Shown here piece by piece: positions 1 to 12,000 of a stretch of 64,000 bases of DNA (position 1 is its first letter; each line of letters opens with the position of its first letter). Position numbers and translations under genes: made by a program. The notes below the pieces were generated by a model. The model did no database searches. It was not told where the DNA came from and worked only from the letters and a program-made list of their open reading frames with translations. The stretch comes from Smittia aterrima. Taxonomy: Eukaryota > Arthropoda > Insecta > Diptera > Chironomidae. The DNA is taken from NCBI GenBank assembly GCA_033063855.1, contig CP093830.1, forward strand, positions 2,914,854 through 2,978,853. The letters are read 5' to 3'.

Positions 1-682
1 GACGATAAACTTCTGCAATTTAATCTCGATAAAACTTTTTCTTTGTGAGGGAATGGAATTTCCTTCTTAGCAACAAGTCAGTTCCTTATTTCTCACACGA
101 AGATATTCATCTTCGCATTCAAGGTAAGTGAAACTTATCGTCTGGAGAAAGGAAGCAATACAGTAACGACGTCTTTCGTGTAATATTGATTAATGTGTAA
201 AACAAAAACTTGATGCAGGTCAAGGAGTTTGAGAAAGATAAAAATTTCTTGCGGGTTCACTAGCTTCGAGTCTGTTTACCTAAGACTTGATTTGAAGTTG
301 ATAGAGGTGGAACGACTTCATGCGGAACGTGTCATTTGTCATCATTGAAGCACTGTCGAGAGGTCAAACCACAAATGTTTGGAATTTTTCAATGTGCGAT
401 GGAAAGATTCTAACAAACCGCAGACGAAAGTAATTGTTTAGTTAACACAAGCGTCAGATTTTATTTTCAGAATATTCTCATTGTGCAAACATTTAGTAGA
501 AGCAATCAAGCGACAGAGGAATAACATTGAAAGCTTCTATAATATGGTGAGTTGGTCAGGCCTTGTCACAAAGTAAAATGATAGAGAGAGAGAGAGAGAG
601 CAAAGCTTTCAATTATCTTGCAAGGTCTGGCCCTACGACTATAATATTCGACTATTCGTTTAAGTGTTTATCTTATATGAAA
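1..682. other. No gene seen; left edge
   Basis: This stretch lies downstream of the SNMP stop codon and holds no convincing coding exon on either strand. A good donor-like GTAAGTG follows position 122, and an isolated ATG followed by GTGAGT lies at 543-551. Either could belong to a plus-strand transcript whose other exons lie outside the window, but there is no coding support. Confidence 0.4.
583..600. repeat. (AG)9 microsatellite
   Basis: Perfect AG dinucleotide repeat in noncoding sequence downstream of the SNMP gene. Shorter GA tracts recur near 13160-13190 and 27557-27570. Confidence 0.9.
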
Positions 683-2892
683 TCATTTGTCTTCATTTTC
701 TTTTGTTGTTTTCGACAATCTATCAGTGAGATATCTCATGTTGTCCAAGCTTTTTCTTTCGATCTCAGCTGTGACGCTGCTTGAAACGGACGTTTCTGTG
801 GTAATCGTTGCTTTCTTCTTCGAGTGTTCCTTATAGAGCTTGAATACTGAGAGCATAAAGCCTGCCGAACCAAACAAGACGCCGATCCATATTGTAGCAT
901 TATTAAATTTCTTTGCCCTAAGCGGAAGATAAATAAAATTCGTAAGAAGCTTCGGAAAGAATAAAAGAATTTTCATGAAAAGATTTAATCGCGAACAACT
1001 TACAAGAACAGCTGATACTTCAAGAGATTAGTGTAGGTCTTATTCAACTGAACGCTTTCCTCAATCCAGAGAAGAGGAAGGAAAACGCTTGAAATTCTAC
1101 TCAGCGGTTCATAGTGTTCTATTGGCTCGATTTGCATTGAGAATTGAAGGCGTTTGAATCCCTCGACTGGAGTTCCGGAAATCTAAGAAGAAAGATTACA
1201 ATTACTTCTCTTTGTTGTGTTTAACGAACCAATAAATGTTGAGTCGTAAAAGCTAATGAGCAAACTAAACTCAAAGGTTGTCGCGAAAGAATGTTGTTGT
1301 CGCAAGTCACGTAATTTCATATTTTTTTTTATTTAAGCGATTACTTGCCGATTCAAAATTCACAAAGATGTCATGCTTGCTTCTGTTCGGATGAAGGCCT
1401 TCAACTAATTGCAAGAGATGCGGATCGACATCAAGAAAGTGAGGTTTAGAACCTAAAGAGCTTTCATTTAATTTTGTTTGAAAGATTAATTAGATTGATT
1501 AGCTCGTACCGAAAACTGGAGATCCCATGCAAGGCATCAAATCGATTGTTCCACGAGGGGGACAGTAATCAGGAGGGTCATGACAGAAGCAATGCTTTTC
1601 AGGCTCATTCTGTTGGCGAAATAAATGAAGAATTTTAATTATTACATAACGAGACTCACCTTTAAATCTCCGAAGTCGAGCGTGTACTGTGAAGTCGGAA
1701 ATCCCGCGTATGATGACTTTTTCACGTAGACTGCCTTAAGTGACATGCAGATATCTGGTGTGAATGTCCACAATCCTTCGTCCTTTGCCAAAAACGGAGG
1801 GAAAATTGTGCTGTCTGTTCCAATGTAACGATTGCATTCATCTCCATCCCACACCGACTGAGAACTATTAATTAAAATTGTCGATTCATTAATTAAAGCT
1901 TTTACCGCAGAAACATGAATCGAAAGAGAAATGTTCTACCTTTCATCATTAATTGAAATTATTCGACCTAGATCTCTGCTGTTCTTTTTTCCACGAAAAA
2001 CAGTAAAGCGACCAAGCTCTGTAAGGTTTTTCTGGTGAATTTGAAATTCGAGTTAGCAATAATTTGAAATTCAATTCTCGTCTGCTCACCTGTCCCAGCA
2101 TTGACACGGACAAAAAGGTTTCATTAACACTTAAAATTTGAGTCCCTTCATTTTTTAGTGCATTACAAAGTGTTCTTGCAATGAAATCCTTTCCATCGCA
2201 CTCAAAGACAAAACCGTTGAAGAGCAAATCCATTACTTTGATATTAATGAATGGCGTTGTAGTGTTTTTGAAAATCGAGTTAATAGCTTTAGAAACCATC
2301 GTCAACATCGCCGCGCGATCTCTTTTGACAGCCATCAACCCTCCGACGATAACTAAATTGGGAAAGAAAACTTTTTCGTCGCCTGTGAGTCCATTCGATA
2401 GATCGGGACGAAAGAAAAAACGATCCTTCATAGTGTACGTGACAGTGTCCTTTTTTTCATCGTCAACAATGTTTTCTCTGATTTTCCACTCGCTTTACAT
2501 AAATGATTTTTTATTTTTTTGTGATTATAATCAACATTCTTTCTGTACTCACTCGAAAATGTATGGTCCGATTTCAGACAAAATTGGCTTCTCGCCATTG
2601 ATAACAGCTTCGGAATTTGTGATATTAAAGACGTAGACTTTAAACGTCAGAGGGAATGGGATTTTGTCGAATAAAGGACGAACTTGTGAGCCCTTAACAA
2701 GCCGAAGGTTCTTGGAATGTTATGAACAAAAGGAATTATTATTAAAATAAAATTTTGCATCAGATATTGACTCACATGTTTCAAGACGAAAGATAGAATT
2801 CTAGGAAACAGAACAAAACCATTGATAACCGCAAATACCAGAGCAGCTATTGATAGTATTGCAATCTTCTTGTAATTCAGAGGGAATTTCAT
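683..2892 (-). CDS. Snmp: Sensory neuron membrane protein (CD36 family)
   Basis: CD36/SCARB-family receptor of the SNMP branch, which in insects sits in the membrane of olfactory and other sensory cells and helps deliver lipid ligands such as pheromones to receptors. Nine exons read from high to low: 2776-2892, 2553-2710, 2090-2492, 1940-2031, 1660-1864, 1510-1609, 1349-1452, 1004-1182 and 683-917, closing in frame at 530 residues, the usual SNMP size. There is an N-terminal membrane anchor (about residues 8-30), a large ectodomain and a second membrane segment (about 458-480, ATIWIGVLFGSAGFML) followed by a charged cytoplasmic tail. Family hallmarks include FPLTFKVYVFNITN, GPYIFDEW, LTGDE, VWDGDECN, GTDSTIF and the cysteine cluster HCFCHDPPDYCPP. 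The exon 7/8 junction needs a GC donor (see findings). SNMP1 versus SNMP2 cannot be decided by eye; remembered fly SNMP1 aligns well along its length. Confidence 0.9.
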
Positions 2893-3193
2893 TATGATCG
2901 CTTGTCACAATTTTCCTTCCACGTTATCCAAATGCTACTCACCAACTAATTCTATTTCGCAATCCAAAAAAAGAAAAACTTCATGTCTACGTATTAATTA
3001 GTGGTTTGAAGCGTTTTCAATTATCGAGATAATTGATGAGAGCAAATTGAAAGTCATTTGGTTGAATATTTTATTCTACAACGTTTTGCAGTGGAAGACT
3101 TAAATGATTAATGTCAAATGTTGACCGAAGCTGCTTTACTTTCCTTGGTCTGTTACTAAACGATTCGAATTCAATTTTTTCTATAATTGAAAT
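2893..3193. other. Intergenic, upstream of SNMP
   Basis: AT-rich sequence immediately upstream of the SNMP start codon. It presumably holds that gene's promoter and 5' UTR. No coding sequence or clear TATA box was recognised. Confidence 0.4.
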
Positions 3194-3477
3194 TTAATAT
3201 TCTAGGGAAAAGTGCAGAGATAGGAGAATAAAACTCTCTGATTTTTTGATGAGACGTCGAGATTTATGACAGGAATGTCTCTTCTCTTTCCACTGTTGTT
3301 CAGCTCGTAATTCATTTACATAATCCATGCTCAGCTTGAGAACCAAAATATCTTGTTTCTTGCTCATGCTTTCACGTTTTGTCTCAAATTCCAAGAAGAT
3401 TCCTCTACTTAGAATGCTTAAAACGCCAACGACATTGCAGCAAAAAACATTAAGTTTTTAGATTGCACTTCTTTCAT
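3194..3477 (-). pseudogene. Small membrane protein ORF broken by a frameshift
   Basis: Two overlapping minus-strand frames read like one small single-pass membrane protein. The first starts at 3477 (MKEVQSKNLMFFAAMSLAF) and hits a stop at 3418-3420. The second frame is open from about 3450 down to the stop at 3194 and continues with a hydrophobic stretch and then a charged helix-forming tail (for example ETKRESMSKKQDILVLKLS and DYVNELRAEQQWKEK). The break falls at an A4 run on the plus strand (3420-3423), so one missing base there would explain it. A 29-nt intron (AT|GTCG to GTAG|AGG) would also restore frame but is shorter than any credible insect intron. It could be an assembly or sequencing error, a recent pseudogene, or chance. 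Family not recognised. Confidence 0.35.
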
Positions 3478-3793
3478 GTTAAAAGTTTTATGTTGTCAGG
3501 GATTCCACAGTTTTATGGAAAATATTCATAAAAATTCAACTTCACGACGAAGTTCACAACAATTCACTTGAAAATATTTCGTCTCCTGTTTTTACGTTAA
3601 CAACATCAACGCGATAAAACTGACCTTCTGAAAAGAAGGAAATTAGAAATTCAATTGAAGGTTTTCCTAGGCAAATGAATCGTTTGTATTTTTTTTTATT
3701 TGAGAAATTTCAATCACAAAACAATCGAAAAAGAAGTGGGATTGAAGAAGATTTCATTCAACGACATCAATTGAATTTATTCAAGAGGAAAGG
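3478..3793. other. Intergenic between divergent genes
   Basis: AT-rich spacer between the minus-strand small ORF and the plus-strand secreted protein gene. Its right end leads into the TATA box at 3794. No coding sequence was seen. Confidence 0.4.
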
Positions 3794-3801
3794 TATAAAT
3801 A
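3794..3801 (+). promoter_or_regulatory. TATA box of the His/Pro-rich secreted protein gene
   Basis: TATAAATA lies 73 bases before the start codon at 3874. An initiator-like TTAGTTTC follows about 30 bases downstream (near 3826-3833), the spacing expected for a TATA-dependent promoter. Such core promoters are typical of strongly expressed, stage-specific secreted or cuticular genes. Confidence 0.6.
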
Positions 3802-3873
3802 GAACTACATTGATTGTTAAGTAATTTAGTTTCACGCAACACTCGATAAGTTGACAATCAATCCGAAAAAATA

Positions 3874-4769
3874 ATGAACATTGTGGTAAGAGTTGAACGA
3901 GTCTCATTAAAAATACGCAATTAAATTTTCCTGGTTACATTTCAAGTTGAGCTTGCTTGTGTTATGGTCGGTAGCATCAATGAATTCAGCTATCGTAACA
4001 TCTCCCACGAATCACGTGTATCCTTTGACTGATCATGTGAAAAAGGAAAAACGTGGAATTTACGGTTTAGGAGCTCATGGACATCATGGCGGCCATTATC
4101 CATCTCATTATGATGACATTTATCCACCGTACGCAAATCATCATCACCACCAACCACCTCATGTACCATTAGGGCCGCCTCCTCATCCAGCTCCTGTGAA
4201 TCTAGGAGCTCACTTTCATACGACCGTGACTAAAAAGATCGGAGTGCCAATCCCATATCCTTATCCAGTGAAGGTGAGTTAGGAGTAATAAAAAATGTGA
4301 ACAACACAAGAAACAAAAAATTGATACAAAATGCAACTTCCGGTTGCTTGAATGGAATTTGGGAGTGTTCTCTTCTCTTCGAACAATCAAAGACCTCGAA
4401 ACTATTTCCTATGCAGAAGATTTGTTTGAAGACAATTGAAAACTAAAAAGTGCAAGTGAAGTTTTTTAATTGTTCCGCACAAATAATTGTCGACTCGGCT
4501 GTAGATGGAAGATGCAACTCGCTGATGTGTAAAGCCTTGATTATTTATGTGAAATGTCGCAACAGCATCCTGTCATCTCGATTGCTTTACGGAAATTTAT
4601 TTTTCAAACTTTTATTGTTTTTTTTTCTCAGGTACCCGTCCCGATTTATAAACCTTATGCGGTTCCCGTTGATCGGCCTGTTCCTGTGCCTCATTACGTT
4701 CCGCATCCGTTTATTCCTCATCAATCTCATCCACATCATAACCACCCCTGGCCACCACACAAGTGGTAA
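3874..4769 (+). CDS. Secreted His/Pro-rich, cuticle-like protein
   Basis: Three exons (3874-3885, 3947-4273, 4632-4769) encode 158 residues. The first exon holds only four codons; the signal peptide is completed in exon 2 (MNIVLSLLVLWSVASMNSA). The mature part is low-complexity: a likely furin-like site (KKEKR, about residues 41-45), Gly/His/Tyr runs (HGHHGGHYPSHYDD), a stretch with NHHHHQPPH, then Pro-Val-Tyr repeats (IPYPYPVKVPVPIYKPY, VPVDRPVPVPHYVPHPF) and a His/Pro-rich end. Val-Pro-Tyr repeats resemble insect low-complexity cuticular or eggshell proteins, and the histidines could bind metal or aid cross-linking; function is inferred only from composition. The gene has its own TATA box and a polyadenylation signal at 4881. 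The Rebers-Riddiford chitin-binding consensus was not seen. Confidence 0.75.
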
Positions 4770-4880
4770 TAGTTGTGTCAGTGTTTCATTGACATTCGCA
4801 ATGAAAAGCAGCGATGAAAAGTTTTAATTAAACTTATCTTCTTCCAATCTCCTTAGTGATTACGTTTCATAAATCTCTGA

Positions 4881-4886
4881 AATAAA
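4881..4886 (+). terminator. Polyadenylation signal AATAAA
   Basis: Canonical hexamer 112 bases after the stop codon of the His/Pro-rich secreted protein gene, on the same strand. Confidence 0.55.
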
Positions 4887-7668
4887 ATTTAATCTTTTCT
4901 TAACCAAAAACTGACGAAAACTTAAGTTGAACATATCCTTTCAGTGATTACACCTTCGTCAACATCTGAAATATAATTTTCACATTTCTCATGGGACAAA
5001 GAAAACACAAATCATTTCATTTTTCTCGACTTTTCATGTTTATTTTTTCCTTCTTCTTCATACTTTTATTACTGCACTGTTTCTCATTTGCATACAATTA
5101 TGTTTATGCTGTTAAAGTTTTATATTTTTCATCATCATCATCTCATTCATTGTTTCAACAGTTTGTGTATTTAAACTGTTCTTAGGTTGAGAGAACATCT
5201 TCAACAATCAATCATCTCGTTTTGTGAATGAATCGAAAAACAAAAGGAAATGATTAAAGAAACTTGTAACAACTAATGATAAATCGGAAAATATTTTTTT
5301 TGTTATGATTTGTGACATCGCTGTTTGTTTATCGAAAGAAAATTGAAATCATTGAATTGAAGAGAAATTATGTTTTAATGAAAAAATATTGGATGGAGCT
5401 TTGGCCATGTCTCAATTCTTGAAGAGACGAGATTAAAAGAGTTTATGAATCTATAAATCGATATTTCTTCTGTCACGTGTCGTGGCATCTCTTGTTGCGC
5501 TTAATGTTGGTTGTGATATTGCTACTTTGCACAAATGCGAAACGTTCCTTTCATGGAATAACTTTATTTACGTATTTATTATAGTTCAAACAAGAAGAGA
5601 AGATCTTCACACGTTCTCAAACACGTAAAGTTGAACGAGATGCATTTGATGAAAGGCAACAGACGACAATCAACTTCAAACAAAATGAACAGAAATATAT
5701 TTGAGTTAAACAAAGCTCATCCGAAATCAGGAAACTCTCTTTATCATTTCCTCTCAAATATGTTTTCAATATGTTTATGTGTTTACTTTTACATAAGATG
5801 TCTCCTTTTCCTTTCGAAAGCAAAAGCTTCAATATATGTTTTTATTTATTATCTTTATCTTTAGTATATAATTTTATGCAATTTATTAATAAGGTTGCTC
5901 CGTACTCGGCAATCTTCTGGAGCGAGTTCTCTTGACACTACTGACAATCAAGTTTGATGGGGAGGTTGTTCTTTGAAGCTAAGTTTGAGTCTAATTTGCT
6001 CCCAAATCTTCAACATACGGAATTTACCAACGCACCCCTGAAGAAAGCCACATCATTCTTTTGACTCTCGATCTTTATGACATTCCCGTCCGAAAGTTCC
6101 TTCATTTCTATTTTCAACATTTAATAACCTTTTTTTGATCTTAACATATTTTTATTACTTTACATAACTTAATCCACTTTTTTTTTGTTTATTCTCTAGT
6201 CGTCCAACTGATCTTATTGCCATCATTCGACAAGAACATTAATCGAGATTCCTAAACAGTGCGTCAATGTCTAATTAACTTAAAAGTTTTATGTTGGAAG
6301 GATGTTTTAGAGAACTCGATTAATATTAGTCTCACCCGTGATAGCGTGTTCATCGTCAAATTAGTGCTCTAACTTTACATTGATTAGTAAGAGAAATCAG
6401 TTTGATTATTTTTTTTTTGTTAAACGTGAGCATCAATTTCTGTAAAATTCTGCGCTGATTCGTTCGAAACGTGATTGAGGTTGGTTTGTCTTTTACCGCG
6501 CATATGTGACTGATTTAAAGTTTATCGAAATGTCAACAATGTTGGTAAGTGGAATTTAATAATCACTGTTTTCATAGGGTTCAGTGGTCTACATTTGAAA
6601 CTTTAATTGAACCTTCACGAGAGAGTTTCTGGCTTCAACTTATTGTGTCACGGATTTTTCTTGTTTGCTGATGCAAGAATCTGGTTGAATAAGCTTTTCG
6701 CATATTGAGAAAAGCTTACAAATCTTTTTAAATAACACAATCAAGTTGAGCGCAACTCGTGACTCTTGTCATTCACTTTGAAGAGTTTTACTGTTGCCGG
6801 AGTAAAAAAAGGATAAAATTAATTTCCCAAATAACATTGTAACACTTTGCGTTCACACTGACTTTGCCTTTTCCTCTCTCTTGAGGCTTCAATTACTAAA
6901 AGTATTTAGACATATTGTTCTCTGCTTTAATTGCTATGACTTTAGATATTTTAGTAATTGAAGCCACAAGAGAAATTCTTCACTCCAATTAGGTATTTAC
7001 AGGACATTTACGAACTCGTTTATCTTATTCTGATAAAGAGTTTTTTTTTATTAACTAACACTCTTAGTTCTCAGCTGTTCTTTTGACCAACATTGTTAGT
7101 ACCTAAGATAAGACTTTATATGATTTCTCTTTTTTTTGTGGTTGTCGTGTTGCTTTATGTTCTTGCAATTTATTAACTGAGTTTTCCATTGGACACCTAC
7201 TTAATGTTTAAATTCTAAATCGTATTTTAATTCATTCTCTCTTGCACGCTAGTTTAATCTTTCTTTTTTTTGTTTTTGTTTTTGTTTAACTTCGAATGAC
7301 TATCTACGGTGATGACGAGTGACATCACCTCATGTGTATTCGCTGAAACTTCTCGTACAACTTTTGGTCATTCACATAGGAGGATCCCAAGGACCATTTC
7401 GTGACTTGTTCAAAGACAGGGTAATGATAAAGTTTGCGCTGCCATATAATGGACTTTTAAGTTCGTACATTGAAAGTTCATCGAGAAAAGATTCAACGTG
7501 ATTTACAAGCAGCAACGGCTTGGAGACAAATTGATAAATGAAATTCTAAAGGTGATTTGCTAGTTTAGGGTAATACGCTACGTAGGTTGTTGCATTAATG
7601 AAAGTGGCGATAAAATATTAACGACGCAAATGAACTTTTGAATTGCAAAAAAGTGTAATTTTACTTTC
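4887..7668. other. Long gap without a supported gene
   Basis: Nearly 2.8 kb of AT- and T-rich sequence. Short open frames exist, such as a 36-codon minus-strand frame at 6010-6120 and a plus-strand frame around 7374-7501, but none has a splice context, length or similarity that supports a gene. An ATG directly followed by a strong donor (6531-6550) could be a first exon with no recognisable partner. This may be regulatory DNA for the neighbouring genes. Confidence 0.4.
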
Positions 7669-8191
7669 TTATTCTGTTTTCATGTTAAAGAATTTCCTTT
7701 GTCTAACGAAACAAGCTGCCATTCCTCCCACTACGATAATTAGAGCAAATAGCTTTCCAAGGTTTGCTTTTCTAAGTTTGGTATCAATTATTGTTGTTAT
7801 CGTTTCAATTAACAAGTGGACAATTAACACAAAGCGGTTATCCCTTTGGCTGCCTCTCTCTCTATCTCTCTCGAAAGGCTGCGGACATTGAAAAGCTTCC
7901 TTTGAGATTTTCTTCACATCATTCTTTATTCATTTGCAATGGTTGATTCGTACATGAAATGTTTGAAGGAGACGTCAAGGCATCGCTTCTTAAGTTAGGA
8001 TTTCAAATCTTCTTCCAACATCAAGAAAGTAAACGAGGTTGAAATATCATCTTGCAATTAAATAACTTTAGTGGGGCAGAAATATTTTTTAAGATCATAG
8101 CGCTTGTTTCTCTCGTTCAAATTTCCTCGTGGAAATTAAATTGATAGCAAATATGAGAAGCAAAATAATAAGAAAACTCTTACCGTCGCAT
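7669..8191 (-). CDS. Candidate 36-residue single-pass membrane micropeptide
   Basis: Two exons: 8184-8191 (ATG CGA CG, then a strong GTAAGAG donor) and 7669-7771 (acceptor CTTAG). The phases fit exactly (phase 2) and the spliced frame gives 36 residues: a basic start MRRKANLGK, one strong hydrophobic segment LFALIIVVGGMAACFV, then RQRKFFNMKTE and stop. An in-frame stop lies upstream of the ATG, so this would be the complete protein. The layout (short basic N-terminus, one membrane span, basic exit) is that of small mitochondrial or endoplasmic-reticulum membrane peptides, but no family was recognised. No AATAAA was seen close downstream. Chance remains possible because only 37 codons are involved. 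Confidence 0.4.
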
Positions 8192-9045
8192 CGGAGAAGA
8201 ATTTATTTCGGAACAATTTTTTGAACTTCTCGGAGCGCTTTACCGATACAAAGAGCCTTAGTGTTTAAATTTTTATTATATCGGAGAGTGAGTGAGAGAA
8301 TGGTTTTGAGATAAGCCATTTTACATTACCGGCCCAGTCGCTTTATTGACCCTTCAATCAATATTTCTTGATAGATGACATGATGCATCGACTTCGTCTA
8401 AATTGTTGAATGTTTCAATGTAGAGTGTTTGCACGATGATGAATTTAGGTTTTGATCAAACGCACAGATCGGGTCGAATTAATCACATTTTCATCACCAC
8501 ACAGCTTTTTTTTTCCTTCTTAGATTTTTTCTGCCATTCGGCACACAGTTCTCATGCGGGGGATAAATTTTGTTATTTTATGAACTATCTATCTATGATT
8601 TTTTTTTTCCTTCAGTAATAACCACTAGAGTTTGCTCGACATCTCAATTTTGTCGCACTTTCCAACTAAGTTTTTTTTTTCTTGCATTTTTTCTTTCATA
8701 ATTCATTATCGTTTCTTAAGTATTTTTCAATGTTAATTATCAATTTTCTGTAATCACTCTTTTAAAGTTTCTTTTCATTTAAACTTGAGACAAACTTTTT
8801 ATCGAGTCCGCAAACAAAAGCCTGTGAAGAAGAAAAGGAAATGGCAAAGTTTAAGGAAATTGCTCTATCTCAAATAGTTGAAGAGGAGACTCACCTGTCG
8901 ATAGTCCAATCTATTCAATTTGATTCCAAGAGACATTGAGCTTTGTAGCAAATTATTTCATATGTTAAAAGTTTTCTTCTTTCTGATAATGAAAATTGGA
9001 AACTTATTGATGAATAACAAAGATGTTTCGGTTATGTTAACAGAG
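8192..9045. other. Gap without a gene
   Basis: AT-rich, T-tract-rich sequence between the candidate micropeptide and the 3' end of the large minus-strand gene. The part next to 9045 is presumably that gene's 3' UTR. No coding sequence was supported. Confidence 0.4.
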
Positions 9046-12000
9046 TTACTGGCCAGTGAAGTAAACGCCGCTATTCAAGACTTTCAACCATTCTAGAAGA
9101 AAGGAAATAAATTTAATCATCTTTCTCATCGATCGAAGACATTACAAAGACTCACCCTCGTTAACAAACGAAACAAGTTCCTCATGATTGAACTTAATGG
9201 GTTCGGGTGAAATGAAATGTGGCAGCAAAAGCTGATAGCCATCCAACTTGACGATTCGCTTTATGTCAGCTACTTCAAGAGTCTGCTCTTCAGACTCATC
9301 GTCGTTCTGTATGGCGGGAGGTGAACCGGTAGTAGTGATGAGAGAGGACGACATGTAACCAATATCGGATGATTGGGTCGATGAGTCTAAGACTTTGTGG
9401 TGATGATTCAACATCACGAAGTGGTTGTCTCCGATGATAATGGGAGGCATGTAAACATCGTACATTTCGCTCGGTTGATTAGACATACTATTATTTGATA
9501 AATTAGTATTTATAATATCACAAGTATCGTTATTATTAGTTTTCTCTAAGCTATCGTGGATGTCACCATTTTGCTGTCCATGCAGCAAATGCTCGTTGAT
9601 GTCGAACCCGAATGTTATGTCACCAAAGTCTGTGTCGGTTGGCTTTGAGGAGTCTTGGAGGATAATTACAGCCGGTCGGCAGTTATTCAGCAAGTTCTGC
9701 TGAGAGAAGTTCGATCCACCTTGGATCGATGCCGATTTCTTCAACTTCTCCTTCTTGGTCGACCTGATTTCAGGCTTTGCCTGCTTTTGCTTGGATTTAC
9801 TCGCGTACGTTTCAAACGTTACTGGCGCTTTTGGACTGAAGACTTCACCAAGCGTGACTTGAGCCTTCTCCAAAGCAGGATAATGCTCGATTGATGAGAG
9901 ATTGTTCTGATCGACACTCTTTGACTTTGTCAACGTTCTCAAATCTTTCGTGTTATTGCCATTTGCGTCAATCTCGTTCTGATGATTCTCAAGTAGTGAC
10001 TGAGAGTATGAAATCTTCTGGTTGCTGTTGACACGATCGTCATTGCTATTGTTGTTGCTATCGAAGGGTCGTGTTGGTAGATCAAGTCCATTCGATGGCT
10101 TTTCAGTCGTATTGATCGAGGCGATTTCTGAGGGATGATTACTTAACTGCTTATTTTTAACGTTATTGGTTTCGACTAGCTCTGGGTTTGCAAAATTTGC
10201 AATCGAGAAGGGGTCGTTGTTGTTTTGGTGGGTGGAGGACGATGATGCGATGATTGAAGGCCACTTTTCGGTTGATGTGGTGACGGTGTTGCGATTAGCA
10301 TTCGTCTTGGCTATGTCGGCATAGGAAAATGTTGCAGGTTTTTGCTGATGCGGCGGGTTCGAGCTCTTCTTCGACTTATTTCCCGTAGACGAGGTCTCGT
10401 TGACGGTCGAGAGCAACTGAGACGATGTCGTCTTGGTCGTTTCGATTGGCAGAGATTGCACAGAATCGCCTCCATCCGAGTTCCAGTCATCGTCGGATGG
10501 CGGCATGGATGAGGTAGATTTGCGACGATTCTTGCTCGTCGTCGATTTCCCATCCTGATTGAGAGGTTTCGAGGCACGCGTAGGCTTGGAGCCTGATTCA
10601 CGGTCATTGTACGAGTTTCTGGTTCCAGAACGTACATTTCCGTCGCGTTTGATATTGTAACTGTGCAGGTTATTTGAAGTCTTCGTCAGTTCTACGCCTT
10701 CAGTTGATTTTCGTTTGACTTTCCGCTTCTTTGTGACAACATGAAACTCTGTTTCAGTGACGATTGCAGCTGCAGCTTCTACAGCAACATTCGTAAAAGT
10801 CTCAGTAACTGTATGTGACGAAGGAGCACCGCTCGACGTGCTCGAGCTTGACGATTCAACTTCATGATGTTCATCCTGAATTTCTCGATCAACTGTCTCC
10901 GTCCATAAGCCTTCAGTTCCCCATGATCGTCGCTCGTTTCTCTTCTGTTGAGACTTTTCGTTTTTGTCCCCTTTTTTGGCACCGCTTGTCAAGTTGCTTT
11001 TTAAGCGCATTGTGACGTCTGGGATAATTTTATTGGCAACTGACTTTTCCTGCTGCTGTTCATGACGGCCAGTTGAACAAAGCTCATCCATGGAGTTTGA
11101 TTTCTTTAGCTTATTAACCTTCTCCTTATTCTTAGCCGCCATTTTCTTTTTCTTTTCTTCTGCGGTCAGAAGATGATCACTTGTTTGACCTGAAACGATT
11201 CCATTCTTTGGATGGGCTTTCTGATTCTTTCCTCCACCATCTTCAATATATTTAAGCAACACATCGAGCTCCTCTTCGCCTCGATATCCTTGCATGGATT
11301 TAACTTCGATTGTCTTTTCGTTCGTCTTCAAATTGCGCTTCTTCTGTGTCTTTGAGTTTGGATCCTTGGAGTTTAAGACTGAAGTGGATTGATGGCTCGA
11401 AGCAGCAATCGTATGAGCTGGAGCGACGACAGTTGGAACGGGAGCATCAAACTAAAATGAAGTATATCATAAATTGAACTCTTTTTTTATTGCTCTGAAG
11501 GTGACTTACGCTCGGAAATTTATTCTGATAAGATTTCGCAGTTTTATCATTGGTCACGCTTGCAACAGCTTGGTATTGAGAATTCAACTGAACTGGAGCA
11601 GTTTCAATCTTCCTTTGTCCAAAGTCGAGTGAATGATTGGCGAGAACCACATTGTTGTTGTGGTTAATTGTCGAACCTGGACAGACTTCAACAAGCTGGT
11701 GTGCCTGTTGATAAGTTCTCACATGTTCAATTGGCTGTGAAGAAAGTGGTCGGAACTCAATTGCTCTATCGACAGGAGCAGAATTGCTACTCGAGTGTGT
11801 GGCTAGAGGAGCAGAGATGCTTGCAATTGTTGTGATAGATGCTGGCATAGTTGAGTAACGTTGTACATCTTGAACTTCCAAATCGACGCTGTTTGTATAG
11901 CTCAAAGACTTCATTTCTATTCCATCATGTGGGTATGATGACGAAGTGTACTAGAAAAAATCAAATATTTGTGAAATCAAGAAGCCAAAAACTTTGTTGT

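Noticed and set aside
5617..5864. Overlapping open frames on both strands
   Set aside because: Short, AT-driven, no signal or domain character, no splice context; the reading on each strand looks like translated noncoding sequence.
6010..6120. 36-codon minus-strand frame starting MLKIEMKELSDGN
   Set aside because: It reads smoothly but has no splice partner, similarity or promoter, so I treat it as chance.
7374..7501. Possible plus-strand exon encoding GSQGPFRDLFKDR
   Set aside because: There is an acceptor-like CACATAG, but the only nearby first exon (6531) is in the wrong phase and the protein has no recognisable features.
10311..10637. Long basic open frame inside the large minus-strand gene
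   Set aside because: Out-of-frame shadow of the well-supported 1134-residue coding sequence.
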